Positions 26,197 through 35,012 of a stretch of DNA of 64,000 nt are shown here, piece after piece. A model generated the notes under the pieces. The model did no database searches, was not told where the DNA came from, and saw only the letters and a list, made by a program, of their open reading frames with translations. Numbering within the stretch: the first letter of the stretch is position 1; each line of letters opens with the position of its first letter. The DNA is from Microcystis aeruginosa FD4. Lineage in GTDB: Bacteria; Cyanobacteriota; Cyanobacteriia; Cyanobacteriales; Microcystaceae. The position numbers and the translations under genes are program-made. The stretch is from contig NZ_CP046973.1 in NCBI RefSeq assembly GCF_009792235.1, positions 3,410,001-3,474,000 of the forward strand, read 5' to 3'.

Positions 26197-26340
26197 ACCC
26201 ATCAGGTGATTGGCTACGATGTGATCAATATGCCACCGGTTAGTTTAATCCGTAATGTGCGAATGCGCGGGGAATATTACCAAATAAGCGATCGCACCGA
26301 TCTGAAAATTCCCGCTCGATTGTCCTATCACTTCGGTTGA
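26107..26340 (+). CDS. chimeric ORF: Cas6 N-terminus fused to Csc1 C-terminus
   Basis: The 77-residue frame begins with the first 31 residues of Cas6 (MPYSLVLNLTPRSPIYPNFL onward to ALFLT). It continues in frame with the last 46 residues of Csc1 (HQVIGYDVINMPPVSLIRNV onward). It is the product of the tandem duplication, not an independent gene. Its start context is the same as that of the genuine cas6, including the TAA/ATG overlap with uma2, so it is probably translated. Neither half contains a full fold, so a function is doubtful. It could act as a decoy of Csc1 or Cas6, or be inert. Confidence 0.8.
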   Translation: MPYSLVLNLTPRSPIYPNFLTGRHLHALFLTHQVIGYDVINMPPVSLIRNVRMRGEYYQISDRTDLKIPARLSYHFG

Positions 26341-27006
26341 AAATTGACTATGACTCTTATCTCTTCTAAATCCCTCACTTTACCAGAATTTCTCTCGCTA
26401 ACCGCTCCCGATGGCGATATTACCTATGAATTAGTCGATGGAGAAGCGATCCCGAAAATGTCACCGAAATTCTTTCATTCTCGTTTAACTCTGGCTTTAT
26501 CTTCTATACTCGATCGCTGGAATCAAGGACGGGGAGAAGTGGGAATCGAATGGGCGATCGTCCTAAGCAAAAACGATCGAGATTGGTGTCCCGTTCCCGA
26601 TTCTTCTCTACATTTCCCCCGAAAGGTTAGGAGACATTCCCCTCACCGATGAAGCTTGTCCCGTTCCTCCGGAATTAGTCATCGAAATTATTTCCCCTGA
26701 ACAATCCTTCAGCAGCCTGAGCGAAAAAGCCGTGGCCTACCTAAAAGCGGGAGTCAGTCGCGTCTGGATCGTCGATCCCCGGGCCAAGCAGATCACGATT
26801 TTCTATCCCGACGCACCCCCAGCGATTAAAAAAGGCGATGACGAAATTAGCGATATTCTCCTCCCCGATTTAACCCTAACTCCCAGACAAATTTTTGCCA
26901 AGGCCCGATTAAGTTAATGCCCTACAGTCTCGTTCTCAATCTCACACCTCGATCGCCGATCTATCCGAATTTTCTCACCGGACGACACCTTCATGCGCTA
27001 TTTCTT
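26197..27006 (+). repeat. tandem duplication in the cas operon, copy 2
   Basis: This 810-bp copy of 25394-26196 carries the csc1 3' end, uma2 and the cas6 5' end. The length difference of 7 bp comes from a 6-bp insertion near 26401 (adding Thr-Ala) and a single extra base near 26600. Because copy 2 runs into the complete cas6, that gene keeps its own native start. Confidence 0.92.
26350..26917 (+). pseudogene. second uma2 copy, frameshifted
   Basis: This is the duplicated Uma2 gene. It reads normally from ATG 26350 through DRDWCPVPD. There one extra base turns LLYISPERLG into SSLHFPRKVR and an early stop at 26652. The remaining family blocks (ELVIEIISPEQS, VSRVWIVDP, LTPRQIFAKARLS) are open again in the next frame to 26917. 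Identity with the intact copy is very high, so decay is recent. The TAA still overlaps the cas6 ATG, so translational coupling to cas6 may now be weaker. Confidence 0.88.
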
Positions 27007-27753
27007 ACCCTTGTCAGTAGTGTTGATCAGGAATTAGGGGACACCCTGCACGCAGCCGAGGGAGATAAAGCTTTTACCCTCTCCCCACTACAGATTCAAT
27101 CCGGGGGGAAAATAACGATAAATTCCCTGCGCTGGCGACACGAACGGGAGATCGCCCCAGAAACTCCCTGCTGGTGGCGGATTTCTCTGCTCGATGACCG
27201 ATTATTCGGTAAATTAACCTCACTCTGGTTGAATCTCAATCCGCAACACCCTTGGCATCTCGGTTCCGCCGATCTCGTCATTACCAGCGTCCTCGCTACC
27301 CCGCAATCGGTTCAACCCTGGGCGAACTCTTGTACTTATCAAGACCTGTATGAAAACGCCTCGGAAACGAATCGGGAATTTGATTTCCTTTTCGCTACCC
27401 CCGTCACCTTCCGGCAGGGAAAATTCGATAGTGCCTTACCGACGCGGGAACTGGTGTTTAATAGCCTTCTCAATCGTTGGAATCGCTATAGCGGGATCCC
27501 CTTCGATTCTATTGCCCTAGAGTCGATTTTCCCTAGTTTCTTCGATATTCAAACGAAATTAGCCGACGAAGCCTATAAAAACCAGTCGTTCGGTTGTGTA
27601 GGCGAGATTCACTATCGTCTTTTGGGAGAGGTGGAACCCGCAAAGATTAAAGCGATTAATGTACTGGCGGATTTTGCCCTCTACGCGGGAGTGGGACGGA
27701 AAACCACCATGGGGATGGGGATGACTCGCAGAATTTCTAAAGATAAAAGATAG
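26917..27753 (+). CDS. cas6: Cas6, crRNA-processing endoribonuclease (type I-D)
   Basis: The 278-residue protein starts at ATG 26917, overlapping the uma2-copy stop. It has the Cas6 layout of two ferredoxin-like halves. The N-terminal block is SLVLNLTPRSPIYPNFLTGRH, and the glycine-rich loop near the C-terminus is YAGVGRKTTMGMGMTRRI. His27 (GRHLHALF) is a candidate catalytic histidine; this is inferred from position only. Cas6 cuts the repeat transcript to leave an 8-nt 5' handle, which here would be ATTGAAAC if the usual rule applies. cas4 follows 3 bases later. The first 31 codons are duplicated upstream in a chimera. Confidence 0.92.
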   Translation: MPYSLVLNLTPRSPIYPNFLTGRHLHALFLTLVSSVDQELGDTLHAAEGDKAFTLSPLQIQSGGKITINSLRWRHEREIAPETPCWWRISLLDDRLFGKLTSLWLNLNPQHPWHLGSADLVITSVLATPQSVQPWANSCTYQDLYENASETNREFDFLFATPVTFRQGKFDSALPTRELVFNSLLNRWNRYSGIPFDSIALESIFPSFFDIQTKLADEAYKNQSFGCVGEIHYRLLGEVEPAKIKAINVLADFALYAGVGRKTTMGMGMTRRISKDKR

Positions 27754-27755
27754 TT

Positions 27756-28349
27756 ATGGATGAATCTGACTACATACCGATCGCCGCTCTCAACCATTAC
27801 GCCTACTGTCCCCACCGTTGTTGGAGAATGTTCGTCGCTGGGGAATTTCTCGATAATAGCTATACGATCGAGGGAACAAATTTACACGAGCGAGTTCACA
27901 CCGTCGGGGCGGGAAACCGGGAGGAAATATGGCAAATTCGGGCGATCTGGCTTAAATCAGATAATTACCGTCTCATCGGTAAAGCCGATCTGATCGAGTC
28001 CCACGACGGCGAATTTATCCCCGTGGAATACAAACGGGGCAGTAAGGGCGAATGGGATAACGACGAGTTGCAGGTGTGCGCTCAAGCCATCTGTTTGGAA
28101 GAAATGACTGGAAAAAGGCTAGATACTGGCTATATCTACTATGCCAGTTCCCACCAGCGTCAACTGGTGGCGATCGATCTTGCTCTACGGCAACGGGCGA
28201 TCGCTACGATCGGAGCAGTTGAAACCCTGATCCAGACGGGAAAAATGCCCCCGGCGGTCTATTCACCCCGCTGCAAGGGATGCAGTTTGTTCGATCGCTG
28301 CTTGCCCCGATTAACCGAAAAAGTCCAACGATATCGAGAGGAAGACTAA
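27756..28349 (+). CDS. cas4: Cas4 exonuclease-like adaptation protein
   Basis: The 197-residue protein has an iron-sulfur cluster cysteine near the start (NHYAYCPHRCWRMF) and three at the end (CKGCSLFDRC). Between them is a RecB-type nuclease core (LIGKADLIES, IPVEYKRG, QVCAQAICLEE). Cas4 trims prespacers and helps choose those with a correct PAM, working with Cas1 and Cas2. It starts three bases after cas6 and ends six bases before cas1, so these genes are probably translated from one mRNA. All expected residues are present. Confidence 0.95.
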   Translation: MDESDYIPIAALNHYAYCPHRCWRMFVAGEFLDNSYTIEGTNLHERVHTVGAGNREEIWQIRAIWLKSDNYRLIGKADLIESHDGEFIPVEYKRGSKGEWDNDELQVCAQAICLEEMTGKRLDTGYIYYASSHQRQLVAIDLALRQRAIATIGAVETLIQTGKMPPAVYSPRCKGCSLFDRCLPRLTEKVQRYREED

Positions 28350-28354
28350 AAAAT

Positions 28355-29359
28355 ATGGGAACGGTATATGTGACAAGAGAAGACGCATTTCTCGGCAAAA
28401 ATGACGAGCGTTTAACGGTCAAAGCATCCAAGGAAACGATACTCGATGTACCTCTATTGAACGTGGAAGGAGTGGTGATTTTCGGACGGGGTTCAGTTTC
28501 TCCCGCATTGGTGATCGAATTGTTGGAACGTCATATTCCCCTGAGTTTTGTCACTGCCACGGGAAAATATCTCGGTAGATTGGAGCCGGAGATGACCAAA
28601 AATATTTTCGTTCGTCGAGCGCAATGGCAGGCCGCCGGCGATTCTCCGAAAGCCATTCAATTAGTGCGGGGATTCGTCCGCGGCAAGCTGAAGAATTACC
28701 GCAACATTCTGCTCCGTCGTCAACGCGATCGAAAAGAGTTGGATTTACAAACTGCGATCGCTTGTTTGGAAGCAGCGATCGGCTCGATCGCAACAACCTC
28801 GGCGATCGATTCTCTCCGGGGGTTAGAGGGAGCGGGAAGCGCAGCCTATTTCAGTTGTTTTGATTCCCTAATTCTCGGTGATACTTTTACCTTCCCCTCT
28901 CGTAACCGTCGCCCCCCGCGAGATCCGGTCAATTCTCTTTTGAGTCTGGGTTATGCGTTATTGCGCCATGACGTGCAGAGTGCGATCAATTTGGTCGGTT
29001 TTGACCCCTATCTCGGTTATCTTCACTATCAACGCTACGGTCGCCCCTCGCTGGCACTAGATCTGATGGAGGAATTTAGAGCGATCGTCGTTGATGCCGT
29101 GGTTCTCAACGGGATCAATCATCCTTATCTTACCCCCGAACATTTCACCACTGAACCCTTAAGTGGTGCGGTTTCCTTGACGAGGGAAGGGTTACAGATT
29201 TTCCTGCGCTTGTACGAACAGAAGAAACAATCGAAGTTTAAGCATCCAGTAATGGGTAAACAGTGTACTTATCAAGAAGCTTTCGAGATTCAGGCCCGAC
29301 TAATGGCGAAATATCTGATGGATGAGACGGATAAGTATCCACCCTTGATTTTAAAGTAG
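28355..29359 (+). CDS. cas1: Cas1 integrase
   Basis: I start at ATG 28355 (MGTVYVTREDAFLGKNDERL), giving 334 residues; the upstream start at 28280 lies within cas4. The N-terminal beta domain is followed by the catalytic helical domain with Glu in LEGAGSAAYFSCFD, His in YLHYQRYGRPSLALDL and the acidic residue in LMEEFRAIVVDAVV. These form the metal site that joins new spacers to the leader-end repeat. It lies between cas4 and cas2, the standard adaptation module order, and 13 bases before cas2. Confidence 0.95.
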   Translation: MGTVYVTREDAFLGKNDERLTVKASKETILDVPLLNVEGVVIFGRGSVSPALVIELLERHIPLSFVTATGKYLGRLEPEMTKNIFVRRAQWQAAGDSPKAIQLVRGFVRGKLKNYRNILLRRQRDRKELDLQTAIACLEAAIGSIATTSAIDSLRGLEGAGSAAYFSCFDSLILGDTFTFPSRNRRPPRDPVNSLLSLGYALLRHDVQSAINLVGFDPYLGYLHYQRYGRPSLALDLMEEFRAIVVDAVVLNGINHPYLTPEHFTTEPLSGAVSLTREGLQIFLRLYEQKKQSKFKHPVMGKQCTYQEAFEIQARLMAKYLMDETDKYPPLILK

Positions 29360-29371
29360 ATAGAGGCGGTC

Positions 29372-29644
29372 ATGTATTTTGTTGTCAGTTACGACATTTC
29401 CGATGATAAGCGACGAACCAAAATTCACAATACGTTAAAGTCCTACGGCCAACGGGTGCAGTATAGTGTTTTTGAGTGCGATCTAACCGATACCCAGTAC
29501 GCTAAGCTGCGCGGGCGCTTGAGTAAGTTGATCAAACCCGATACCGATAGCATCCGCTTTTATTTTCTCTGCGCCTGTTGTCGGGGCAAAGTGGAACGCA
29601 TCGGTGGTGAGTTACCCCGGGATAATACAATTTTTTTTGTTTAG
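29372..29644 (+). CDS. cas2: Cas2 adaptation protein
   Basis: The 90-residue protein begins MYFVVSYDISDDKRRTKIHN, the classic Cas2 first strand with the conserved Asp in YDIS. LKSYGQRVQYSVFECDLTD and a C-terminal strand ending NTIFFV follow. Cas2 dimers bridge two Cas1 dimers and hold the prespacer. It is the last protein gene of the operon, and the leader and repeat array begin after a gap of about 230 bases. Length and motifs are normal. Confidence 0.95.
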   Translation: MYFVVSYDISDDKRRTKIHNTLKSYGQRVQYSVFECDLTDTQYAKLRGRLSKLIKPDTDSIRFYFLCACCRGKVERIGGELPRDNTIFFV

Positions 29645-29877
29645 CTCGGTTGCGCTTCCGGGTAGCTGTAAAAATTCTTAACTATTATCTGGTGGCTGAA
29701 AAGCTTATGGAATATAGATTCGAGATGATTTTCCTTTCCAATGCGGGGCGCACCTTATCCCGTAAGGTTTTGCGGGGTCTTGAAGAACTGGGTCACTTGC
29801 TGTACAATGGGTTTATTGCGGGTGCGGCGCAACGGAACCTTGAAAATCCCATAGCGTACGGCTTTTACCACTGGGCG
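29645..29877 (+). promoter_or_regulatory. CRISPR leader with promoter
   Basis: The region between cas2 and the first repeat contains no gene. TTGAAG at 29780-29785 and TACAAT at 29803-29808 are separated by exactly 17 bp, giving a probable transcription start near 29815, about 63 bases ahead of repeat 1. New spacers are expected to be added at this end, because the repeats here are uniform while variant repeats occur at the far end. Confidence 0.65.
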
Positions 29878-32800
29878 GTTCCAATTAATCTTAAACCCTA
29901 TTAGGGATTGAAACACGATAGAATCACGAAATGATATGGGATATTCCCTGTTCCAATTAATCTTAAACCCTATTAGGGATTGAAACAAACCAAAGCTATT
30001 TCCCTGCCTGATTCTAACGGGGTTCCAATTAATCTTAAACCCTATTAGGGATTGAAACTTCTCGTGCTGTAAATGCCGAAATGATATTCGCGTTCCAATT
30101 AATCTTAAACCCTATTAGGGATTGAAACTTTGAGTTTCGAGTGATACCTGCGCTACTCGCTAGTTCCAATTAATCTTAAACCCTATTAGGGATTGAAACA
30201 CTATATAGATGTTTCTATCTATGATGTTGACAATGTTCCAATTAATCTTAAACCCTATTAGGGATTGAAACCATCGTGGACATGATAGCCCCATCTTTAT
30301 TCACGTTCCAATTAATCTTAAACCCTATTAGGGATTGAAACAAATCCGACAATAAAAGCGAATGCGTCCCTCGTATTGTTCCAATTAATCTTAAACCCTA
30401 TTAGGGATTGAAACAAGACTAGGGTCTATGCCAATCGGGTCTTTAAATCCGGTTCCAATTAATCTTAAACCCTATTAGGGATTGAAACACACCGGGACGC
30501 GCTGACTATGAGCAAAGCCCTAGTTCCAATTAATCTTAAACCCTATTAGGGATTGAAACATTTCAGTGGTAATCAGAAAATCGGCTGTACTCTGTTCCAA
30601 TTAATCTTAAACCCTATTAGGGATTGAAACAAGGTGTACGCCATCAGCCGAGTATTCTTCGGGGGTTCCAATTAATCTTAAACCCTATTAGGGATTGAAA
30701 CCCAATTCCACGTTTTCCCGTTGTTTGTCGAGTGTTGTTCCAATTAATCTTAAACCCTATTAGGGATTGAAACAAATAGCCCGGTTAGTTCGTCGGCCAG
30801 CCATACCGTTCCAATTAATCTTAAACCCTATTAGGGATTGAAACTAAATATGAAGCTGGAACTGTTTTTGATCGCACATGGTTCCAATTAATCTTAAACC
30901 CTATTAGGGATTGAAACTACTAGAGGGGATTAAAAAGAACGATTGGAATAATGTTCCAATTAATCTTAAACCCTATTAGGGATTGAAACTAAGATGTCTG
31001 CTTTGTACCCATCCGAGGGTGATCTTGTTCCAATTAATCTTAAACCCTATTAGGGATTGAAACACCTGCGGCCACGGCGGCCAGTAGGGGACAGATATTT
31101 GTTCCAATTAATCTTAAACCCTATTAGGGATTGAAACTAGCGATACCCAATCTAGTAGGCTTGAAAAAATGGTTCCAATTAATCTTAAACCCTATTAGGG
31201 ATTGAAACCTGCGCGAGTCGAGGATTGAGCCGGCGATCGTTCCTAGTTCCAATTAATCTTAAACCCTATTAGGGATTGAAACCTAACGGACGAAGCGTTA
31301 GAAGGCGCAATTTCTTGTTCCAATTAATCTTAAACCCTATTAGGGATTGAAACTTTTTGTCCGATTAGTAGCCCGATGCGGCAAGCTGTTGATCGTTCCA
31401 ATTAATCTTAAACCCTATTAGGGATTGAAACATTTACTGGGGCGGCCGACTCGATCGCCGCTCACGATTCAGGTTCCAATTAATCTTAAACCCTATTAGG
31501 GATTGAAACATAGGTATTTCTTGATAACTTGAATTACCATCCGTTCCAATTAATCTTAAACCCTATTAGGGATTGAAACAAAGGAGGGTGATGGCTATGG
31601 CTTGTTAGTGCTTGTTCCAATTAATCTTAAACCCTATTAGGGATTGAAACTGGCCATCGATAAGCATTAGGCTGGAATCTATTGGTTCCAATTAATCTTA
31701 AACCCTATTAGGGATTGAAACAGCGACAATCCCTAAACTGTGTGCTAATCTGATTAGAGTTCCAATTAATCTTAAACCCTATTAGGGATTGAAACAACAT
31801 AAACTTAAACAGGTTAACCCTTGACAGACGTTCCAATTAATCTTAAACCCTATTAGGGATTGAAACAACCAAAATTTAACCAAGTTAACCCTTGACAAAC
31901 CATGTTCCAATTAATCTTAAACCCTATTAGGGATTGAAACAATTGGTACTCTTTTACAATGCCGGTACAAGCTAATGTTCCAATTAATCTTAAACCCTAT
32001 TAGGGATTGAAACTTTCCTAATAATTTCACCCAACAGGAGTAACACATGGTTCCAATTAATCTTAAACCCTATTAGGGATTGAAACAGTATCTCAACTCT
32101 GGACTGACACTAGGGGAAACGTTCCAATTAATCTTAAACCCTATTAGGGATTGAAACAGGGTAATTTCTTTTTTGGGCTTTAACTGCTCAATAGTTCCAA
32201 TTAATCTTAAACCCTATTAGGGATTGAAACTTCGCACTTAAGAAAGGAACCCAGGATTTAATTGTGTTCCAATTAATCTTAAACCCTATTAGGGATTGAA
32301 ACAATTATCTCAACAGGGAGAAACTTGCTTTTTACTTGTTCCAATTAATCTTAAACCCTATTAGGGATTGAAACCACTGTATCGTATTCGGAGATACTCA
32401 TCTGCTCAAAAGTTCCAATTAATCTTAAACCCTATTAGGGATTGAAACCAGTCTGGTATATTTTCTTATCTTTTCTTTTTCCCTAGTTCCAATTAATCTT
32501 AAACCCTATTAGGGATTGAAACAGTAATATTGTCAAGCATTATTCCAAAAAAAGTTGTTCCAATTAATCTTAAACCCTATTAGGGATTGAAACATTTGCT
32601 TCATTTATCCTAGCCCGCATTTTTCCCAAGTTCCAATTAATCTTAAACCCTATTAGGGATTGAAACAAAAAATCTTTGATAACATTAAAATCTTGCTTGC
32701 CAGGTTCCAATTAATCTTAAACCCTATTAGGGATTGAAACGCTTACAATTGACTATAGATTTTATTAAAACCAAAGTTCCAATTAATCTTAAACCCTATT

Positions 32801-33542
32801 AGGGATTGAAACTGCTGAATGAATTTATAGATTGTGATGCCTCTAGACTGGTTCCAATTAATCTTAAACCCTATTAGGGATTGAAACGATTTTACCGCCT
32901 CAAGACAACGAATCTCTAACTGTTCCAATTAATCTTAAACCCTATTAGGGATTGAAACTAAAATTTTATTATACTCTTTGATTTTCGAGTATAGTTCCAA
33001 TTAATCTTAAACCCTATTAGGGATTGAAACTATTCCGCTATTTCTATAGATTTGCCCGACGGGAATATCTAGTTCCAATTAATCTTAAACCCTATTAGGG
33101 ATTGAAACGGTTTAGATATGGGTGCTGTGGCAATATTTACCGATGTTCCAATTAATCTTAAACCCTATTAGGGATTGAAACTTGTTCATACTATGCACTG
33201 GCACGATGGAAAAAGGTTCCAATTAATCTTAAACCCTATTAGGGATTGAAACAGCAATAAGAACACAAAAATAATATTGGAGGATAAGGTTCCAATTAAT
33301 CTTAAGTCCTATTAGGGATTGAAACTCGACGGTGAACCCACCAGTAGGCGGAGTTCCTACAGGTTCCAATTAATCTTAAACCCTACTAGGGATTGAAACG
33401 GATTATCGTTTTAGTGGTTTCTCGACACTCTGACGTTCCAATTAATCTTAAACCCTACTAGGGATTGAAACTGGCCTCTTCTCGCACGAAAGCTAATCCT
33501 TTGGCGTTCCAATTAATCTTAAACCCTATTAGGGATTGAAAC
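29878..33542 (+). CRISPR. type I-D CRISPR array, 51 repeats and 50 spacers
   Basis: The repeat is 37 bp, starting GTTCCAATTAATCTTAAACC and ending CTATTAGGGATTGAAAC. It contains the small palindrome CCCTA-T-TAGGG. I counted 51 repeats by position; spacers are 33 to 41 bases, mostly 33-37. Repeats 48 (AAGTCC for AAACCC), 49 and 50 (CTACTAGGG) are variants, but the last repeat at 33506 is again canonical. Orientation is set by the leader and cas genes on the left. The two spacers at 31796-31829 and 31867-31903 resemble each other at 28 of 34 positions. Many leader-distal spacers are AT-rich. Confidence 0.98.
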
Positions 33543-33953
33543 GTCCCAAACATCAGAACAAGTGAACTGCTGATTAGTTCGGCTCTTCGTTACTTGGTAT
33601 GATTCGATCAGGGGGCATAAATCGACTAAATCCTTATCTGGCAAGAGACTTAATTGATTAGCTCGTTCTAGATCGAAAACAATTGACAAATATTGCAGCA
33701 ATGTCTTTCTCTATAAGGGTTTCATCTCTTATAATCCCGTCCCTTGCATAACAAAAACCGAAGAACCAAAAATATCAAGAAAAAGAGTCAGGAACATCCG
33801 AGAGAAAAAGAACCTTTATTGAAGAAAGAACAATTACAAAAATTAAAATTGAATAAATTCAGGGAAATTTACGGTAATCTTGCCAGTTAAATCAATTCCC
33901 TGCTATCTCCATCCCAAATTACTGCTAGTACAAAAAGTCGATCAACTTTTAAA
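33543..33953. other. CRISPR trailer region, no gene recognised
   Basis: About 410 bases between the last repeat and the SGNH-like gene. It is AT-rich. The longest frame (60 codons, minus strand) ends in repeat sequence and has no ribosome site, so I do not call it. No further degenerate repeat could be recognised. Confidence 0.6.
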
Positions 33954-34934
33954 TTATCGATTGAGAATAGAAATAGTTCGATGATTTTGAGGAGTTTTTT
34001 CCTGAATTATAGGACGTAGTTGTTGCACCAGTTCCTTAGAGCGTCTTATTCTTGCTTCTGGTAATAAATGCTCATGGGTATCGGCAAATAAACTAGAATC
34101 TGTTTGCAGATTAAGAGTTTTTGGATTGTAGATTAAAGGTACTATATTAGACAATTCTTCAATAGTTTTTTTAACATTTTTGACAGTGGTTTCATCGGTC
34201 TTAGCATAAACCCAAGAGAGAGAAACTACTAAATCAGCACCTTTAGCTTTTAACTCCTCTTGAAATTGAGCGATGCGTTTGAGGGAGTGTTGAGAAACAG
34301 GCAAATCAAATGTTCTAGCCCACCATTTACCTGTACGATGTTTGACTACGGTAGGATCTCCTTTTTCTGTGATTGGATCTGATAAATAACCCCTAGCTTT
34401 TCCTGTTTGTATAACATCAACAGCAGTTTTTACTATAGCGCGTAAACTAGGAACTCCCATTAACCAAGTCTCGGAAACTAATTGTTCTAAGGGTATATTT
34501 CCTAAACCAGGTTTTCCAATGGCAACACCAAAGGGAACCGAACCAAATAAACCATCACCATAACCAATACCATCATCATCCAGTAACATTAAATATTCAG
34601 GAATGAGAACCACTATATCCCCCGGACGTACCTGTTCTAAAATAATTGGGCAAATGACATTTAATCCCAAATCTCCCTGCAAACCAAAGTTAAAAACTGA
34701 GATTTTTAGCTCCTGTTCTATGAATTGAGAGTTAATACTATAATTTACCCCCGACCCCCCCGCAAAAATTATTCGTCTCGGTGCATCTATCTGCTTGGCA
34801 AAAGATACTTTTTGTTCGTACATTTGTAGAAGCCACTTTAATTCACCACCGTAGTGTACGTTATAAAAAAAACCCAAAGACCAAGCCACACCAACGGTAG
34901 CTAACCAAGGCCAAAAAGTAAACATTTTCTTCAT
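33954..34934 (-). CDS. membrane-anchored SGNH/DltD-like protein of a polysaccharide cluster
   Basis: ATG 34934 (MKKMFTFWPWLATVGVAW) is preceded by AGGAGCTAAACTT and is preferred to the frame start at 34970; the product has 326 residues. An N-terminal membrane anchor is followed by an SGNH-like domain. The nucleophile-type turn is IFAGGSGVNYSI, the glycine/asparagine block is FNFGLQGDLGLN, and the C-terminal FADTHEHLLPEARIRRS matches the D-x-x-H catalytic pair. Such proteins often move or remove acyl groups on cell-surface polymers. Its neighbours are a glycosyltransferase fusion, an aminotransferase and a cupin, so a role in surface glycan modification is likely. The exact substrate is unknown. 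Confidence 0.68.
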   Translation of the reverse strand: MKKMFTFWPWLATVGVAWSLGFFYNVHYGGELKWLLQMYEQKVSFAKQIDAPRRIIFAGGSGVNYSINSQFIEQELKISVFNFGLQGDLGLNVICPIILEQVRPGDIVVLIPEYLMLLDDDGIGYGDGLFGSVPFGVAIGKPGLGNIPLEQLVSETWLMGVPSLRAIVKTAVDVIQTGKARGYLSDPITEKGDPTVVKHRTGKWWARTFDLPVSQHSLKRIAQFQEELKAKGADLVVSLSWVYAKTDETTVKNVKKTIEELSNIVPLIYNPKTLNLQTDSSLFADTHEHLLPEARIRRSKELVQQLRPIIQEKTPQNHRTISILNR

Positions 34935-35012
34935 AAGTTTAGCTCCTAGAGTTGAAGAACTAGAGGACAACTAGAGAATAACTAATTCTAGTTCAAAAAA
35001 GAAATAATTGTC

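Noticed and set aside
29755..29988. Minus-strand frame through the leader and first repeats (and a similar one at 32743-32928)
   Set aside because: The sequence is produced by translating the repeat (FQSLIGFKINWN); an artefact of the array.
33519..33701. 60-codon frame on the minus strand overlapping the last CRISPR repeat
   Set aside because: Its end is made of repeat sequence, there is no ribosome site and no recognisable motif.
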